Origin: Blastococcus sp. CT_GayMR20
GTDB taxonomy: Bacteria > Actinomycetota > Actinomycetes > Mycobacteriales > Geodermatophilaceae
Assembly: GCF_004570345.1 (NCBI RefSeq)
Contig: NZ_SPQM01000003.1
Span: 46,529 to 110,528 of the forward strand
DNA: 64,000 nt
Reading direction: 5' to 3'
How positions within the stretch are numbered: position 1 is the stretch's first letter; every line of letters begins with the position of its first letter. The position numbers and the translations under genes were made by a program. The notes under the pieces were generated by a model, which saw only the letters and a program-made list of their open reading frames with translations, did no database searches and was not told where the DNA came from. Positions 52,075-63,369 of the stretch are shown here, piece by piece.

Positions 52075-52473
52075 GTGTCCGCCATCGGAGCTCTCGGCAC
52101 GGCCGCCCGTTTCGTCCTCGGGGGCGTCCGCGTCCTGGGCGGGACGGCCGGACTGCTCGCGCCCGCGATGATCATCGGCCGTTTCGGCGACGAGGACCCG
52201 GCCCACAACCCGGCCGCGATCTACGGGCTGCGGCTGTTCGGTGTCCGGAGCGTGGTGATCGGCACCGATCTCTTCCGGCTGGAGGGGCGCGCGCTCGAGC
52301 GGGCGCTGCGGGCAGCACCCCTCATCCACGCCGGCGACCTGGCCACCGTCCTGACGCTGTGGAGGAACGGGCAGGTCTCGTCCGGTCAGGCCCGCCCCCT
52401 GGCCGTGCTGTCGGGGGCGAACACCGCCCTCGCCGTCCTCGCGCTCGCGGGGTCCCGCAGGGGCGGGGGATGA
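52075..52473 (+). CDS. Small membrane protein, DUF4267-like
   Basis: 132 aa from GTG 52075 with RBS GGGGAGG. Four hydrophobic helices (GTAARFVLGGVRVLGG, YGLRLFGVRSVVIGTDLF among them). The layout and HNPAAIYGLRLFGVR segment resemble the DUF4267 group of small membrane proteins. Precedes the peroxidase gene by 66 bp, same strand, probably co-transcribed. Confidence 0.6.
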   Translation: MSAIGALGTAARFVLGGVRVLGGTAGLLAPAMIIGRFGDEDPAHNPAAIYGLRLFGVRSVVIGTDLFRLEGRALERALRAAPLIHAGDLATVLTLWRNGQVSSGQARPLAVLSGANTALAVLALAGSRRGGG

Positions 52474-52539
52474 CCTTCCGTCGCCCCTGTCCCGCCCCGA
52501 CCCCGCAGGCCCCCGCCCCACCGCCGTCCAGGAGATCCG

Positions 52540-54468
52540 ATGAGCACCGAGACCCCCGGCCCCAGGACCCTCTCCGGCACGACCGTGCCACAGCCCCGGG
52601 CCCACTCCGACGGCCATCCGGCGACCGGCCGCGTCGAGCCGCCGGCCCCCTCGCCCGTGCCCGGCGGGGACTACCGCGAGTCGCTCTTCTGGCGCCTCTA
52701 CGACACCGTGGCCGAGATCGTCGACCGCAGGGTCGGCTGGGACCGGCTGCCCCTGCCGGGCGGGCTCGCCGTCCTGATCGGCGTCCGCAACGTCCTCCGG
52801 AGGGAGAACCTGCACGACCCCTCCACCGTCGTGCCGATCGTCGGCGGCCCCACCGCCCCGCCGCGGACGCCGCAGCACCTGGTGAGCCGCAGCGCCGACG
52901 GCTCGCACAACGACCTCGGCTTCCCCGAGATGGGAATGGCGAAGGCCCGCTTCGGCCGCAACATCCCGCTGGACAAGGTCCTGCCGGTCACCCGTGAGCA
53001 GCTGATGGAGCCGAGCCCCCGGGAGGTCAGCCGCAGGCTGATGACCCGGACGACGTTCCTGCCGGCCGAGACCGTCAACACCCTGGCCGCCGCCTGGCTG
53101 CAGTTCATGATCCGCGACTGGTTCACCCACGGCGAGGGCGACACGACCCGCCTGGTGGAGATCCCGCTGGAGCCCGACGACGACTGGCACCAGAACCCGA
53201 TGACGATCCCACGGATCCTGCCCGACCCCAGCCGGCCGGAGAGTGCGACCGGCCCGGTCACCTCCGTCAACGGGATCACGCACTGGTGGGACGGCTCGTC
53301 GCTGTACGGCTCGACCGCTGCGGAGCAGGACCGGGTGCGCAGCCACGAGGACGGCAAGCTGCGGCTGACCCCCGAGGGGAAGATCCCGCTGCCGGAGGAC
53401 CCGGAGCTCGACCCGACGCGGGTGCCCGGCTGGTGGACCGGCCTCGGCATGCTGGCCACGTTGTTCGTCCGCGAGCACAACGCCGTCTGCGACCGGCTCC
53501 GGACCGACTACCCGACCTGGGACGACGAGGAGCTCTTCCAGCGCGCCCGCCTGGTGATCGCCGCGCTGCTCGCCAAGATCCACACCGCCGAGTGGACGCC
53601 GGCCGTCATCAGCCACCCCACGACGGCCTTCGCCCTGCGGGCCAACTGGTTCGGCGTCGCGGGGGAGCGGATCGCCCGCTCGCTCGGCCGGATCAGCGAC
53701 AGCGAGGTGATCAGCGGCATCCCGGGCTCGCAGACCCAGCACTACGGCGTCCCGTTCTGCCTGACCGAGGAGTTCACCAGCGTCTACCGGATGCACCCGC
53801 TGCTGCCCGACCTGTTCGACCTGCGGTCGCTCGACGGCGACCGACCGCTGGCCGAGCTCTCCTTCCCGGAGATGGCCGGGCCGCATTCGAAGGACGTCGA
53901 CGCCCGGTTCGATCTGGAGGACGTCTTCTACTCCTTCGGGACGACGCACCCCGGGGCCATCGTGCTGCGGAACTTCCCGCACTTCCTGCAGGAGTTCACC
54001 CGGCCCGACGGCACCGTGATCGACCTCGCCGCGACCGACATCCTGCGGATCCGGGAGATGGGCGTGCCCCGCTACTGCGAGTTCCGGCGGCTGATGCACC
54101 TGCCGGCGCCGAGGACGATCGCCGACATCACCGACGACGCCGAGCTGGTCGAGGAGATGGAGCGGCTCTACGACGGCGACGTCGAGAAGGTCGACCTGAT
54201 GGTCGGGCTGTTCGCGGAGCAGCGGCCGACCGGGTTCGCGTTCAGCGACACCGCGTTCCGGATCTTCGTCCTCATGGCCTCGCGCCGCCTCAACAGCGAC
54301 CGGTTCTTCACGACGGACTACCGGCCGGAGATCTATTCACCGACGGGCCTGGCCTGGATCCGCGACAACGACATGCGCACGGTGCTGCTTCGCCACTTCC
54401 CGCAGCTGCGCCCGTCCCTGCGGGGAGTGGACAACGCATTCGTCCCCTGGAAGCGGGTCACCGCCTGA
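52540..54468 (+). CDS. Cyclooxygenase/alpha-dioxygenase-type haem peroxidase
   Basis: 642 aa animal-haem-peroxidase fold (PF03098). Fatty-acid alpha-dioxygenases and COX enzymes use a tyrosyl radical to oxygenate fatty acids. The proximal His is in KIHTAEWTP (His 348) and the radical Tyr in VYRMHPLLPD (Tyr 416); their spacing, 68 residues, equals that recalled for Arabidopsis alpha-DOX1. The distal site reads QFMIRDW (Gln 188, Arg 192), where family members as I know them have QFxxHDW, so the distal His appears replaced by Arg. No signal peptide. The first 45 residues are Pro-rich and variable. Confidence 0.85.
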   Translation: MSTETPGPRTLSGTTVPQPRAHSDGHPATGRVEPPAPSPVPGGDYRESLFWRLYDTVAEIVDRRVGWDRLPLPGGLAVLIGVRNVLRRENLHDPSTVVPIVGGPTAPPRTPQHLVSRSADGSHNDLGFPEMGMAKARFGRNIPLDKVLPVTREQLMEPSPREVSRRLMTRTTFLPAETVNTLAAAWLQFMIRDWFTHGEGDTTRLVEIPLEPDDDWHQNPMTIPRILPDPSRPESATGPVTSVNGITHWWDGSSLYGSTAAEQDRVRSHEDGKLRLTPEGKIPLPEDPELDPTRVPGWWTGLGMLATLFVREHNAVCDRLRTDYPTWDDEELFQRARLVIAALLAKIHTAEWTPAVISHPTTAFALRANWFGVAGERIARSLGRISDSEVISGIPGSQTQHYGVPFCLTEEFTSVYRMHPLLPDLFDLRSLDGDRPLAELSFPEMAGPHSKDVDARFDLEDVFYSFGTTHPGAIVLRNFPHFLQEFTRPDGTVIDLAATDILRIREMGVPRYCEFRRLMHLPAPRTIADITDDAELVEEMERLYDGDVEKVDLMVGLFAEQRPTGFAFSDTAFRIFVLMASRRLNSDRFFTTDYRPEIYSPTGLAWIRDNDMRTVLLRHFPQLRPSLRGVDNAFVPWKRVTA

Positions 54469-54547
54469 CGTGACCCGGGCGCGTCACCGTGCGCTGGTCC
54501 ACCTCATCCTGCTCCCGGGGTGGATCAGCGCACAGCCCGCGAACCGC

Positions 54548-55576
54548 TCAATGGTGCGAGCGCACGACGACCAGGACGTCCCCGCCCTGCAGGGTGCCGA
54601 TCAACGGGTCGTCGAAGCGGAAGTTCTGCCCATTGCGCGTGACCGACAGGACGAGGTCGCGCAGCGACCGCGGGTCCAGGCCGACCTCGCTGGCGGACAC
54701 CGAGCGCTGGTGCAGGTCCAGGCCCGCCCCGCCGGTGACGAGGTCCTCGACGACGTTGACCACCCGCGGTGCGTCGGTCGAGAGACCCAGCAGCCGGCCG
54801 GACGTCGCCGACGTGGTGATGACGGTGTCCGCGCCGGACTGCCGCAGCAGGTTGGCGTTCTCCTCCTCGCGGACACTGGTCGTGATCGGCACCGTCGGGT
54901 TGAGCTGCCGGACGGTGAGGGTGATGAGGACGGCGGCGTCGTCCCGGTTGGCCGCGACGATGACGGCGCGGGCCCGCTCGACCGACGCCCGGCGCAGCAC
55001 CTCGGTGCGCCCGGCGTCGCCGACGATGCCGGTCAGCCCGAGGGAGTTCGCCTCGTCGATCGCCCGAGACTCCGGGTCGACGACGACGATCTTGTCCGGG
55101 GGCGTGCCGAGGGCCTGCAGGGAACGGATGGCGCTGCGGCCCTTGGTGCCGTAGCCGCACACGATGACGTGCTGGCGCACGCGGGACCTCCACCGACGGA
55201 TCTGGAACTCCTCCCGGGAGCGCGCGGTCAGCGCCTCCAGGGTCGTTCCGATGAGGACGAGCAGGAACATGATGCGCAACGGGGTGATCAGCAGGATGTT
55301 GACCAGCCGCGCGGTCGGCGTGATCGGCGTGATGTCGCCGTAGCCCGTGGTCGAGAGGGTGACCGTCGCGTAGTAGAAGGAGTCGAGCAGGGTCAGGCCG
55401 ACGTCGTCGCCGTCCCGGTACCCGTCCCGGTCGAGGTAGATGACCCCCACGGTGAAGAGCAGGAGGACCAGACCGATGAGCACCCGGCGCCACACCTGGC
55501 GGACCGGGGACTGCTCCTGGTGGGCGAGCCGTACACCGGTGTGCTCGGTCTCCGCACCGACGTGCCCGCTCTCCAC
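54548..55576 (-). CDS. Two-helix K+ channel with RCK domain
   Basis: 342 aa. Membrane helix 1 (VLIGLVLLLFTVGVIYL, about 32-48), pore helix and selectivity filter TLSTTGYGDITP (about 73-84), membrane helix 2 (LLITPLRIMFLLVLIGTTLEAL), then an RCK/TrkA_N Rossmann domain starting HVIVCGYGTKG. The Ca2+-gated MthK family has the same layout. Last gene before a convergent patatin/peroxidase block; own promoter likely. Confidence 0.92.
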   Translation of the reverse strand: MESGHVGAETEHTGVRLAHQEQSPVRQVWRRVLIGLVLLLFTVGVIYLDRDGYRDGDDVGLTLLDSFYYATVTLSTTGYGDITPITPTARLVNILLITPLRIMFLLVLIGTTLEALTARSREEFQIRRWRSRVRQHVIVCGYGTKGRSAIRSLQALGTPPDKIVVVDPESRAIDEANSLGLTGIVGDAGRTEVLRRASVERARAVIVAANRDDAAVLITLTVRQLNPTVPITTSVREEENANLLRQSGADTVITTSATSGRLLGLSTDAPRVVNVVEDLVTGGAGLDLHQRSVSASEVGLDPRSLRDLVLSVTRNGQNFRFDDPLIGTLQGGDVLVVVRSHH

Positions 55577-55656
55577 CCGGGGGACAGTAGTGAGCGGCGG
55601 GCGCTGCTGCGCGCCGCCGCACCCGTTCGGGTCATGAACAGGTGCGGCGCTGCAGG

Positions 55657-57390
<1,734 letters not shown>

Positions 57391-57491
57391 GCGGAACCTC
57401 TCGTCGTCGGAAGGCGGGCACACAGCGTGGCTCAGGTCATACGCGGTGTCGACATCCGGGAGGCGGTCGGAGGATCTGTGAGGATGGCGCC

Positions 57492-58343
57492 ATGAGCGAC
57501 CAGCGCACCGCCCTCGTCCTCGGCGGCGGTGGCATCACCGGCATCGCCTGGGAGATCGGGCTCCTCGCCGGACTCGCCGAGGCGGGCACCGACCTCAGCG
57601 CGGCCGACCTCGTCGTCGGCACGTCGGCCGGGTCGGTGGTCGGGGCCCGGCTCGCGACCGGGGAGGACCTCGGCGAGATGTACGTCCGTCAGCTGGCGCC
57701 CGCGACCGGGGAGACGGCGTTCCGCCTCAACCGCGCGACCCTCGCCCAGTTCGGCTGGGCGATGCTGCGCAGCCGCGGTCGGGACGTCGAGTTCCGCCGC
57801 CGGATCGGTGCGCTGGCGCTCGCCGCGGAGAAGGCCGGCCTCACGCCGACGGAGCAGGAGCGGCTGGACGTCTTCGACGCGATCCTGGGCGGGAAGGACT
57901 GGCCCGAGCGGGACCTGACGATCACCGCCGTCGACGCGGGGACCGGCGAGTTCACGCCGTTCGACAGGTCCTCCGGCGTCCCGCTGCTGTCCGCGGTGGC
58001 CGCCAGCTGCGCCGTCCCCGGCGTCTATCCGCCCGTCACGATCGGCGGACGGCGGTACGTCGACGGCGGCATGCGCTCGGCGGCCAACGCCGATCTGGCG
58101 CAGGGCTACGACCGGCTCGTCGTGCTCGCGCCCATCCCGCGCGGCTTCGGTCCGATGGCGAGCGTCGACGCCCAGGTCACCGGGATGGTGTCGCGGGTCG
58201 CGGTGATCTCGCCGGACAAGGCCAGCCGGACGGCGATCGGGAAGAACGTGCTCGACCCCGCTGCCAGGGCGCCGTCGGCGAAGGCCGGCCGCGCGCAGGC
58301 CGCCACGGTGGCCGCGCAGATCGCCGACGTCTGGACCGGCTGA
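57492..58343 (+). CDS. Patatin-like phospholipase
   Basis: 283 aa. VLGGGGITGIAWEIGLLAG (9-27), GTSAGS (Ser 45) and YVDGGMRS (Asp about 190) are the complete patatin active site. The opening LGGGGITG with extended Gly stretch is typical of the RssA-like/YchK branch. Divergent from the acyl-CoA synthetase gene. Confidence 0.87.
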   Translation: MSDQRTALVLGGGGITGIAWEIGLLAGLAEAGTDLSAADLVVGTSAGSVVGARLATGEDLGEMYVRQLAPATGETAFRLNRATLAQFGWAMLRSRGRDVEFRRRIGALALAAEKAGLTPTEQERLDVFDAILGGKDWPERDLTITAVDAGTGEFTPFDRSSGVPLLSAVAASCAVPGVYPPVTIGGRRYVDGGMRSAANADLAQGYDRLVVLAPIPRGFGPMASVDAQVTGMVSRVAVISPDKASRTAIGKNVLDPAARAPSAKAGRAQAATVAAQIADVWTG

Positions 58344-58527
58344 GTACGGCAGACCAGGATGATGGATGGGTCCGTCTCTGTGCAGTTGGGCGAGCTGCCG
58401 GAGCCCTGCCGCCCGCCGCCTCGATGAACGACCGTGCCGCGGATCTCCGCTTGACGACCCCTCGGAACATCCGGTCCTCACATGAGTCGTGCCGAACGGG
58501 GCGTCTGCATCTGAGGAACGCCCTGAC

Positions 58528-59541
58528 TCACGCACGCAGGGGTGACGGCGACAGTGGCACGTAGAGGCCTGCGCGCTTGGCCCGCACCGCGGCGAGCGTC
58601 CTGGTGGCCGCATCGAGCTTGGCGAGGATGTGCTCCAGGTGCGCCGCGACGGTGCGCGGGGCCACCATCAGCGCCCGGGCGATCTGATGGTTGGAACACC
58701 CGTCGATCAGCAACCCGAGCACCTCCAGCTCCCGCGGCGTCAGGCCCCGGAGGTCGGTCACGGGCGAGAGGACGACCGTTCCGAGCAGGCGTGCCGCAAC
58801 TCCATCGGGACTGGCGAGGACGGTCACGCGGACGTGCCCGTCCGGGGCGTGGCGGCCCCCGCGCGGCCACAGGAAGGACGCGTAGTACTGGCCATCGTCG
58901 ATGCACGAGCGGGCGATGGCGACGACGGGCGATCCCTCCGCGAGCAGCGGGTCGCCGTCGAGGCCGGGCAGTGGTCCGGTGGCTCCGCTGCAGCACAGCA
59001 CCGCGCCAGCGGTGGCCCCCCGCACCACCCGCGCCACCGCGGCCAGCGAGCGCAATGGATCGGCGCCGCTCGCCAGGACGGGGGTGAGCTGGTGCAGCCT
59101 GCGCCGCAGGACCTGGGGCGGTGGCTCCTCACTCCTGTAGAACAGCACCAGGTGTCCGACGTGGCGCTGCCCACCGGCGAACAGGGCGACGCCCAGGGCC
59201 TCGTGGAAGCCGGCAGGGATGAAGCACTCGGCCCAGGTCGGCACTTCGACGGCCGGGTAAGGCAGGTCGGACGGGCTCAGCGGCGCCCGGCCCCGGACGG
59301 TCTGGGCCCGCTCGATGTCGTGCGCCACGGTGGGGCCGTCCAGGTACTGCAGGATGCTCTCGTCGAGGTCGCTGCTGGCCACTGTGGGGTAGCTGCTGCT
59401 CATCGGGTCGGCGAGGGCCAGCCAGGCGGCGTCGAACGGCGCGAGGCGACGAAGCCTGTCCAGCATCTCCCGCGCCCGTTCGGGGAGGGGGCTGGTCGAA
59501 TCGGCTATCTCGGCAAGCTCGAGGGTCGGCGTCGCCCCCAT
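58528..59541 (-). CDS. LuxR-family transcriptional regulator
   Basis: 337 aa from ATG 59541. N-terminal GAF-like sensor (about 20-240), C-terminal LuxR HTH: LTPRELEVLGLLIDGCSNHQ, then APRTVAAHLEHILAKL. No receiver domain. Could sense a small molecule or redox signal; no neighbour points to a ligand. Confidence 0.85.
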   Translation of the reverse strand: MGATPTLELAEIADSTSPLPERAREMLDRLRRLAPFDAAWLALADPMSSSYPTVASSDLDESILQYLDGPTVAHDIERAQTVRGRAPLSPSDLPYPAVEVPTWAECFIPAGFHEALGVALFAGGQRHVGHLVLFYRSEEPPPQVLRRRLHQLTPVLASGADPLRSLAAVARVVRGATAGAVLCCSGATGPLPGLDGDPLLAEGSPVVAIARSCIDDGQYYASFLWPRGGRHAPDGHVRVTVLASPDGVAARLLGTVVLSPVTDLRGLTPRELEVLGLLIDGCSNHQIARALMVAPRTVAAHLEHILAKLDAATRTLAAVRAKRAGLYVPLSPSPLRA

Positions 59542-59672
59542 CGGTTCCCCCCGAGCCGCAGCGTCAGCAGGGCAGGACGTCTCTGCTCGACGTCGCCGGC
59601 GCCGGACCCATCCGCGTGCACGAGTACCACGAAACGCGACGGAGTAGTCCCGGTGACTGTGACGAGAACCTC

Positions 59673-59701
59673 CGATGGGTGAAGGCGCCCTGGACCCATC
59701 G
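59673..59701. promoter_or_regulatory. 8-bp inverted repeat upstream of LuxR gene
   Basis: CGATGGGT (59673-59680) and ACCCATCG (59694-59701) with a 13-nt spacer, between luxR (start 59541) and the response-regulator stop (59769). Operator or terminator. Confidence 0.4.
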
Positions 59702-59768
59702 GCATCACCCTTGTCAGCCGTCCTCAGGACCGGCTGACCCCTGCCTACGAACGACCGGCTGATCGACC

Positions 59769-60422
59769 TCAGCGACCGAGGCCGGCGTCCCGGGCCTTGA
59801 CGATCGCCTGCGCCCGGTCGGCCACCTGCAACTTGGTGAAGATGTTGGACACGTGGTTGCGGACCGTCTTGGGGCTCAGCACGAGGACCGCGGCCAGTTC
59901 GGCGTTGCTCCGGCCGGCGGCGATCAGGTCGAGCACCTCGTGCTCGCGGGCGGTCAGCTGCGGGAACACCGTCTCCGTCCCGCGCGGCCGGTCCGCGGTG
60001 AAGAACTCGATGATCCGTGCGGCCACCGACGGGCCGAAGATGGCCTCGCCGCCGGCCACCGCGGCGACGGCACGCACGATCTCGGCCTGGTCCGCGCCCT
60101 TGAGCAGGTAGCCCCGGGCGCCGGCCCGCATCGCGGAGAAGACCGAGGCGTCGTCGTCGTACATGGTCAGCACCAGGACGGCGACGTGCGGGCTGGTCGC
60201 GACGATCCGGCGGGTGGCCTCGATGCCGTCGAGGCCCGGCATGCGCAGGTCCATGACGACGACGTCCGGCTGCCCGGCGTGGGCCGCGGTCACGGCTCCG
60301 ACGCCGTCGGACTCCTCGCCCACCACCTGCCACCCGTCGTGGCCGGCCAGGAGTGCGGCCAGCCCGCGCCGGTAGAGCGGGTGGTCGTCCGCGACCAGGA
60401 TCCGCACGGCCGGCTCGGTCAC
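59769..60422 (-). CDS. NarL-type response regulator
   Basis: 217 aa from GTG 60422, which overlaps the kinase stop (GTGA). Receiver domain with acidic pocket DDHPLYRRG, phospho-Asp in DVVVMDLRMPGLDG, Thr in LVLTMYDDD and Lys in YLLKGAD; C-terminal LuxR HTH LTAREHEVLDLIAAGRSNAE. Acts with the kinase at 60419-62431. Confidence 0.95.
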   Translation of the reverse strand: MTEPAVRILVADDHPLYRRGLAALLAGHDGWQVVGEESDGVGAVTAAHAGQPDVVVMDLRMPGLDGIEATRRIVATSPHVAVLVLTMYDDDASVFSAMRAGARGYLLKGADQAEIVRAVAAVAGGEAIFGPSVAARIIEFFTADRPRGTETVFPQLTAREHEVLDLIAAGRSNAELAAVLVLSPKTVRNHVSNIFTKLQVADRAQAIVKARDAGLGR

Positions 60423-62431
60423 CGCGGGTCCAGCGGCAGGACGGCGACGACGCGCGTTCCGGTGCGACCCGCGGGCAGCACGGTGCAGACCCCGCCCACC
60501 TCGGCGGCCCGCTCGCTCATCGCGCCGAGCCCCACACCGGTCGGCGTTCCCTCGGGGATGCCGACGCCGTCGTCCGCCACCTCGACGTGCAGCGCGTCGT
60601 CGGCCGCGAGGGACACGCTGCACGTCCGCGCACCCGCGTGCCGGACGCTGTTGGTCACCGCCTCGAGCGCGATGCGGTAGGCGGCCACCTCCGTCGCGGC
60701 CCGCAACGGTGGCAAGGGCGTGCTCGCGTCCACCCGGATCTGCAGCCCCGGCGTGCGCAGCGCCAGGCGATCGGTCTGCTGCCGCAGCGCACCGAGGAGG
60801 CCCAGCTCGTCCAGCGCGGGCGGCCGCAGCCCGTGCACCAGGCGGCGGACGTCGTCCACGGCCGTGGCCGTCTCGCCCTTCAGCTCCCCGATCAGCGTCC
60901 GCGCGGCGGCGGGGTCGTCGTCGATCCGTGCCGCGACCAGGTCCAGCCCGAGTGCGACCCCGGCGAGCGTGGGGCCGACTCCGTCGTGCAGGTCGCGGCG
61001 CAGCCGGCGGCGCTCGTCCTCGCGCGCCTGGACCAGCCGCGAACGCGAGGCGCTGAGCGCGTCCGCCAGTGCGGCGGCCGCGACGGCGGCCCCCGCCGGC
61101 CGGGCGAGCTCGGTCAGCAGCTGGAGGTCCCGCGCGGACACCGGGCGGCGGTCGCGCCCCTCCAGCAGGAGTCGTCCGACCTGCTGCCCGTGCTGGGTCA
61201 GCGGCAGCTCGTGCAGCGGGCCGCCGCGCGGCTCGCCGGCGTCCGCCGACCCACCGGAGGCCACCTCGACCCGGACGTAGGGCAATCGGAGGGAGGCCGC
61301 GATCGCCTCGGCGAGCGCGGGCAGTGCGGCGCCGGGCGCCGCCGCTGCCTGCAGCCGGGCCGTGAGCCGGGACAGCGCGGCGTACGGATCCCCGCGGTCG
61401 CCGTACATGGCCCGGTCGACCAGCCGCTGCAGCCCGGTGCGCAGGGGCAGCACCAGCGCACCGATGATGCCGACGGCCACCGCGGTGGCCCAGCCGTCCG
61501 CGGCCAGCGGCCGGCCCAGCGCCCAGACCAGGGCCGTGTAGAGGACGACGATGGCGCCGGTCAGGCCCGCGTACACCAGCGACCGGTTCAGCACGACGTC
61601 GATCTCGTAGAGCCGATGTCGCACGATGGCCACGCCGATCGCGGCCGGCACCAGCGCCAGCACCACCAGGCTGCTCACGGCGAGCCAGACCGGCGGCTGG
61701 GCGTCGCCCGGGGAGGCGATGACCAGCAGGCACAGGGTCGCCGCGATCAGCAGGAGGACCAGCTGCCGGCGTTCCAGGCCGCCGGGCGCCGCCCGTCGCC
61801 AGCGCACGGCCAGCGCCGCGATGCCCGCGACGACCCCGAAGAGGACCAGCGGGAAGCCCAGCGCGCCCACCGCCTCCAGGACCGGCGCGGCGCCCTCGAT
61901 GCCGATCGGGTTGGCGGCGACGGGATGGTTGAGGAAGGGCCCGGGCATCAGGGCGCCGGGGAGCACGAGGCAGCCGATCGTCAGCACGGCGACCGGGACC
62001 AGCCACCGCCAGCGGGGAGAGGGCACCCGGCCGTCGGGGTAGAGCAGCAGGCCGAGGGTGAACAGCGGTGCGAAGCCGAGCGCCCAGATCCAGGAGGACA
62101 CCCAGGCCGCCACCGAGGCGCCGGGCAGCGAGCCGGGACGCGTGACCAGGCCGTACTGCGCGTACTGGTAGACGAACGCGGTGAGCGCCATGGCCGTCGC
62201 CGAGCCCAGGTAGAGCCGGCCGAGCCGGTTGTCCGGTCGCCGGGAGACGATGAGCGCACCCACCAGCGCGAAGCCGAGCGACAGCGGGACGTTGGCGAGC
62301 ACCTCGACGTCGCCCAGCAGGCCGCTGTGGGTCCAGCGTTCCCACAGCACGGCGGCAAGGAGCAGGGCCGCGCAGACCGCCGGGACGATCCACGCGGCCC
62401 GTGCCCAGGCCTCGCGGCGCATGGTCCTCAT
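60419..62431 (-). CDS. NarL-type sensor histidine kinase
   Basis: 670 aa from ATG 62431, which overlaps the stop of the upstream membrane-protein gene (ATGA). N-terminal half: about 8-9 membrane helices; then a GAF-like region, HisKA_3 (EDERRRLRRDLHDGVGPTLAG, phospho-His in RDLHDG) and HATPase_c (ALEAVTNSVRHAG, VADDGVGIPEG). The signal is unknown; the coupled membrane protein is a candidate input. Confidence 0.93.
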   Translation of the reverse strand: MRTMRREAWARAAWIVPAVCAALLLAAVLWERWTHSGLLGDVEVLANVPLSLGFALVGALIVSRRPDNRLGRLYLGSATAMALTAFVYQYAQYGLVTRPGSLPGASVAAWVSSWIWALGFAPLFTLGLLLYPDGRVPSPRWRWLVPVAVLTIGCLVLPGALMPGPFLNHPVAANPIGIEGAAPVLEAVGALGFPLVLFGVVAGIAALAVRWRRAAPGGLERRQLVLLLIAATLCLLVIASPGDAQPPVWLAVSSLVVLALVPAAIGVAIVRHRLYEIDVVLNRSLVYAGLTGAIVVLYTALVWALGRPLAADGWATAVAVGIIGALVLPLRTGLQRLVDRAMYGDRGDPYAALSRLTARLQAAAAPGAALPALAEAIAASLRLPYVRVEVASGGSADAGEPRGGPLHELPLTQHGQQVGRLLLEGRDRRPVSARDLQLLTELARPAGAAVAAAALADALSASRSRLVQAREDERRRLRRDLHDGVGPTLAGVALGLDLVAARIDDDPAAARTLIGELKGETATAVDDVRRLVHGLRPPALDELGLLGALRQQTDRLALRTPGLQIRVDASTPLPPLRAATEVAAYRIALEAVTNSVRHAGARTCSVSLAADDALHVEVADDGVGIPEGTPTGVGLGAMSERAAEVGGVCTVLPAGRTGTRVVAVLPLDPR

Positions 62432-63129
62432 GCTGTCCTGGCTGCACCCGCCGGAACAACCTCTGCCGGACGGCCGGGCCGGATCGGGTCCCCGGCCGGG
62501 CGGGCGCGGACGGTCAGGACGACGCTGACCGCGACGATCCAGACCAGGCCCAGCAGGAACGGGACCGGGACGTAGCCCGCCGGGTCGAGGATGCCCGCCG
62601 TCCCGGCCGCGATGGTCAGCACACTCACCACGACCCCCGCGGCGGCCAGCCACCGGGGAACCAGGCGGGTGACCAGGGTCGCCAGCGCGGCCGCCCCCAC
62701 GAAGATCCCGAGCGTGTAGCCGCTGATCACGAAGCCGGCGCCGCCGATGTCCTCCATGGTGCGCGCGAGTTCGGGGGACAGGTCGTCGGCGCGGAACCGG
62801 GCGGCCAAGGCCGGCGCGACGGAGGAGATCTTCACCGCGACGGTCACCAGCCCGGCGCCGAGCGCCGTGGCGGCGAGCCATCCGTCGGCGGTCTCGGCGC
62901 GACGCAGCGTCCGGTACAGCGCGCCCAGGAAGACGAGGAACAGGGCGAAGCCGAGGATCTCGAGGGTCAGCCCGAAGGCCTGGACGGGGGAGAAACCGCG
63001 CTGCAGGTCGGCCAGGACGGCGGCGGCGTCGTCCCCGTCGCTGGTGCCGGCCTCGGCGAGGCCGTTGCCGATCAGGATGGCGAGGACGTAGACCGCCCCG
63101 CTCGCGAGTGCCAGCCGCTGGGATCGCAT
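62428..63129 (-). CDS. Membrane protein coupled to the kinase, DUF4386-like
   Basis: 233 aa from ATG 63129. Six hydrophobic helices, starting LALASGAVYVLAILIGNGLA; the ordering LEILGFALFLVFLGALYRTLR resembles the DUF4386 group. First gene of a three-gene operon (membrane protein, kinase, regulator) with 4-bp overlaps at both joints, suggesting that it is part of the sensory unit. Confidence 0.75.
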   Translation of the reverse strand: MRSQRLALASGAVYVLAILIGNGLAEAGTSDGDDAAAVLADLQRGFSPVQAFGLTLEILGFALFLVFLGALYRTLRRAETADGWLAATALGAGLVTVAVKISSVAPALAARFRADDLSPELARTMEDIGGAGFVISGYTLGIFVGAAALATLVTRLVPRWLAAAGVVVSVLTIAAGTAGILDPAGYVPVPFLLGLVWIVAVSVVLTVRARPAGDPIRPGRPAEVVPAGAARTA

Positions 63130-63369
63130 GGTGGTTCCTCTCGGTCGGTGCGCGGCCGGGCGCCGCGCCGCACGACCGACGGTGGTCGGACGGTGGTCCC
63201 GGCACATGGGACCGCCGTCCCGACTCCTGTCCCGGGCAGGCCCACCTACCCGAGCCCGGCAGCGGGGAACTGTGGTGGTCGTCGTCCTCCCCGCTGATCG
63301 CACCGATGAGTCATGACAGCTCCGACCGTCCATGCATGGGCGTGACCTCACCCAGTGAAGGAGCTCGTC
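63130..63369. other. Divergent control region of two-component operon and lactonase gene
   Basis: 240 bp. Contains the direct repeat GACGGTGGTC (twice near 63178-63198) close to the two-component operon start, a candidate response-regulator site. The other side has the 14-codon ORF. Confidence 0.4.

Noticed and set aside
60353..62575. 740-aa plus-strand open frame
   Set aside because: Antisense to a clear histidine kinase; Arg/Gln/Gly-rich shadow without motifs.
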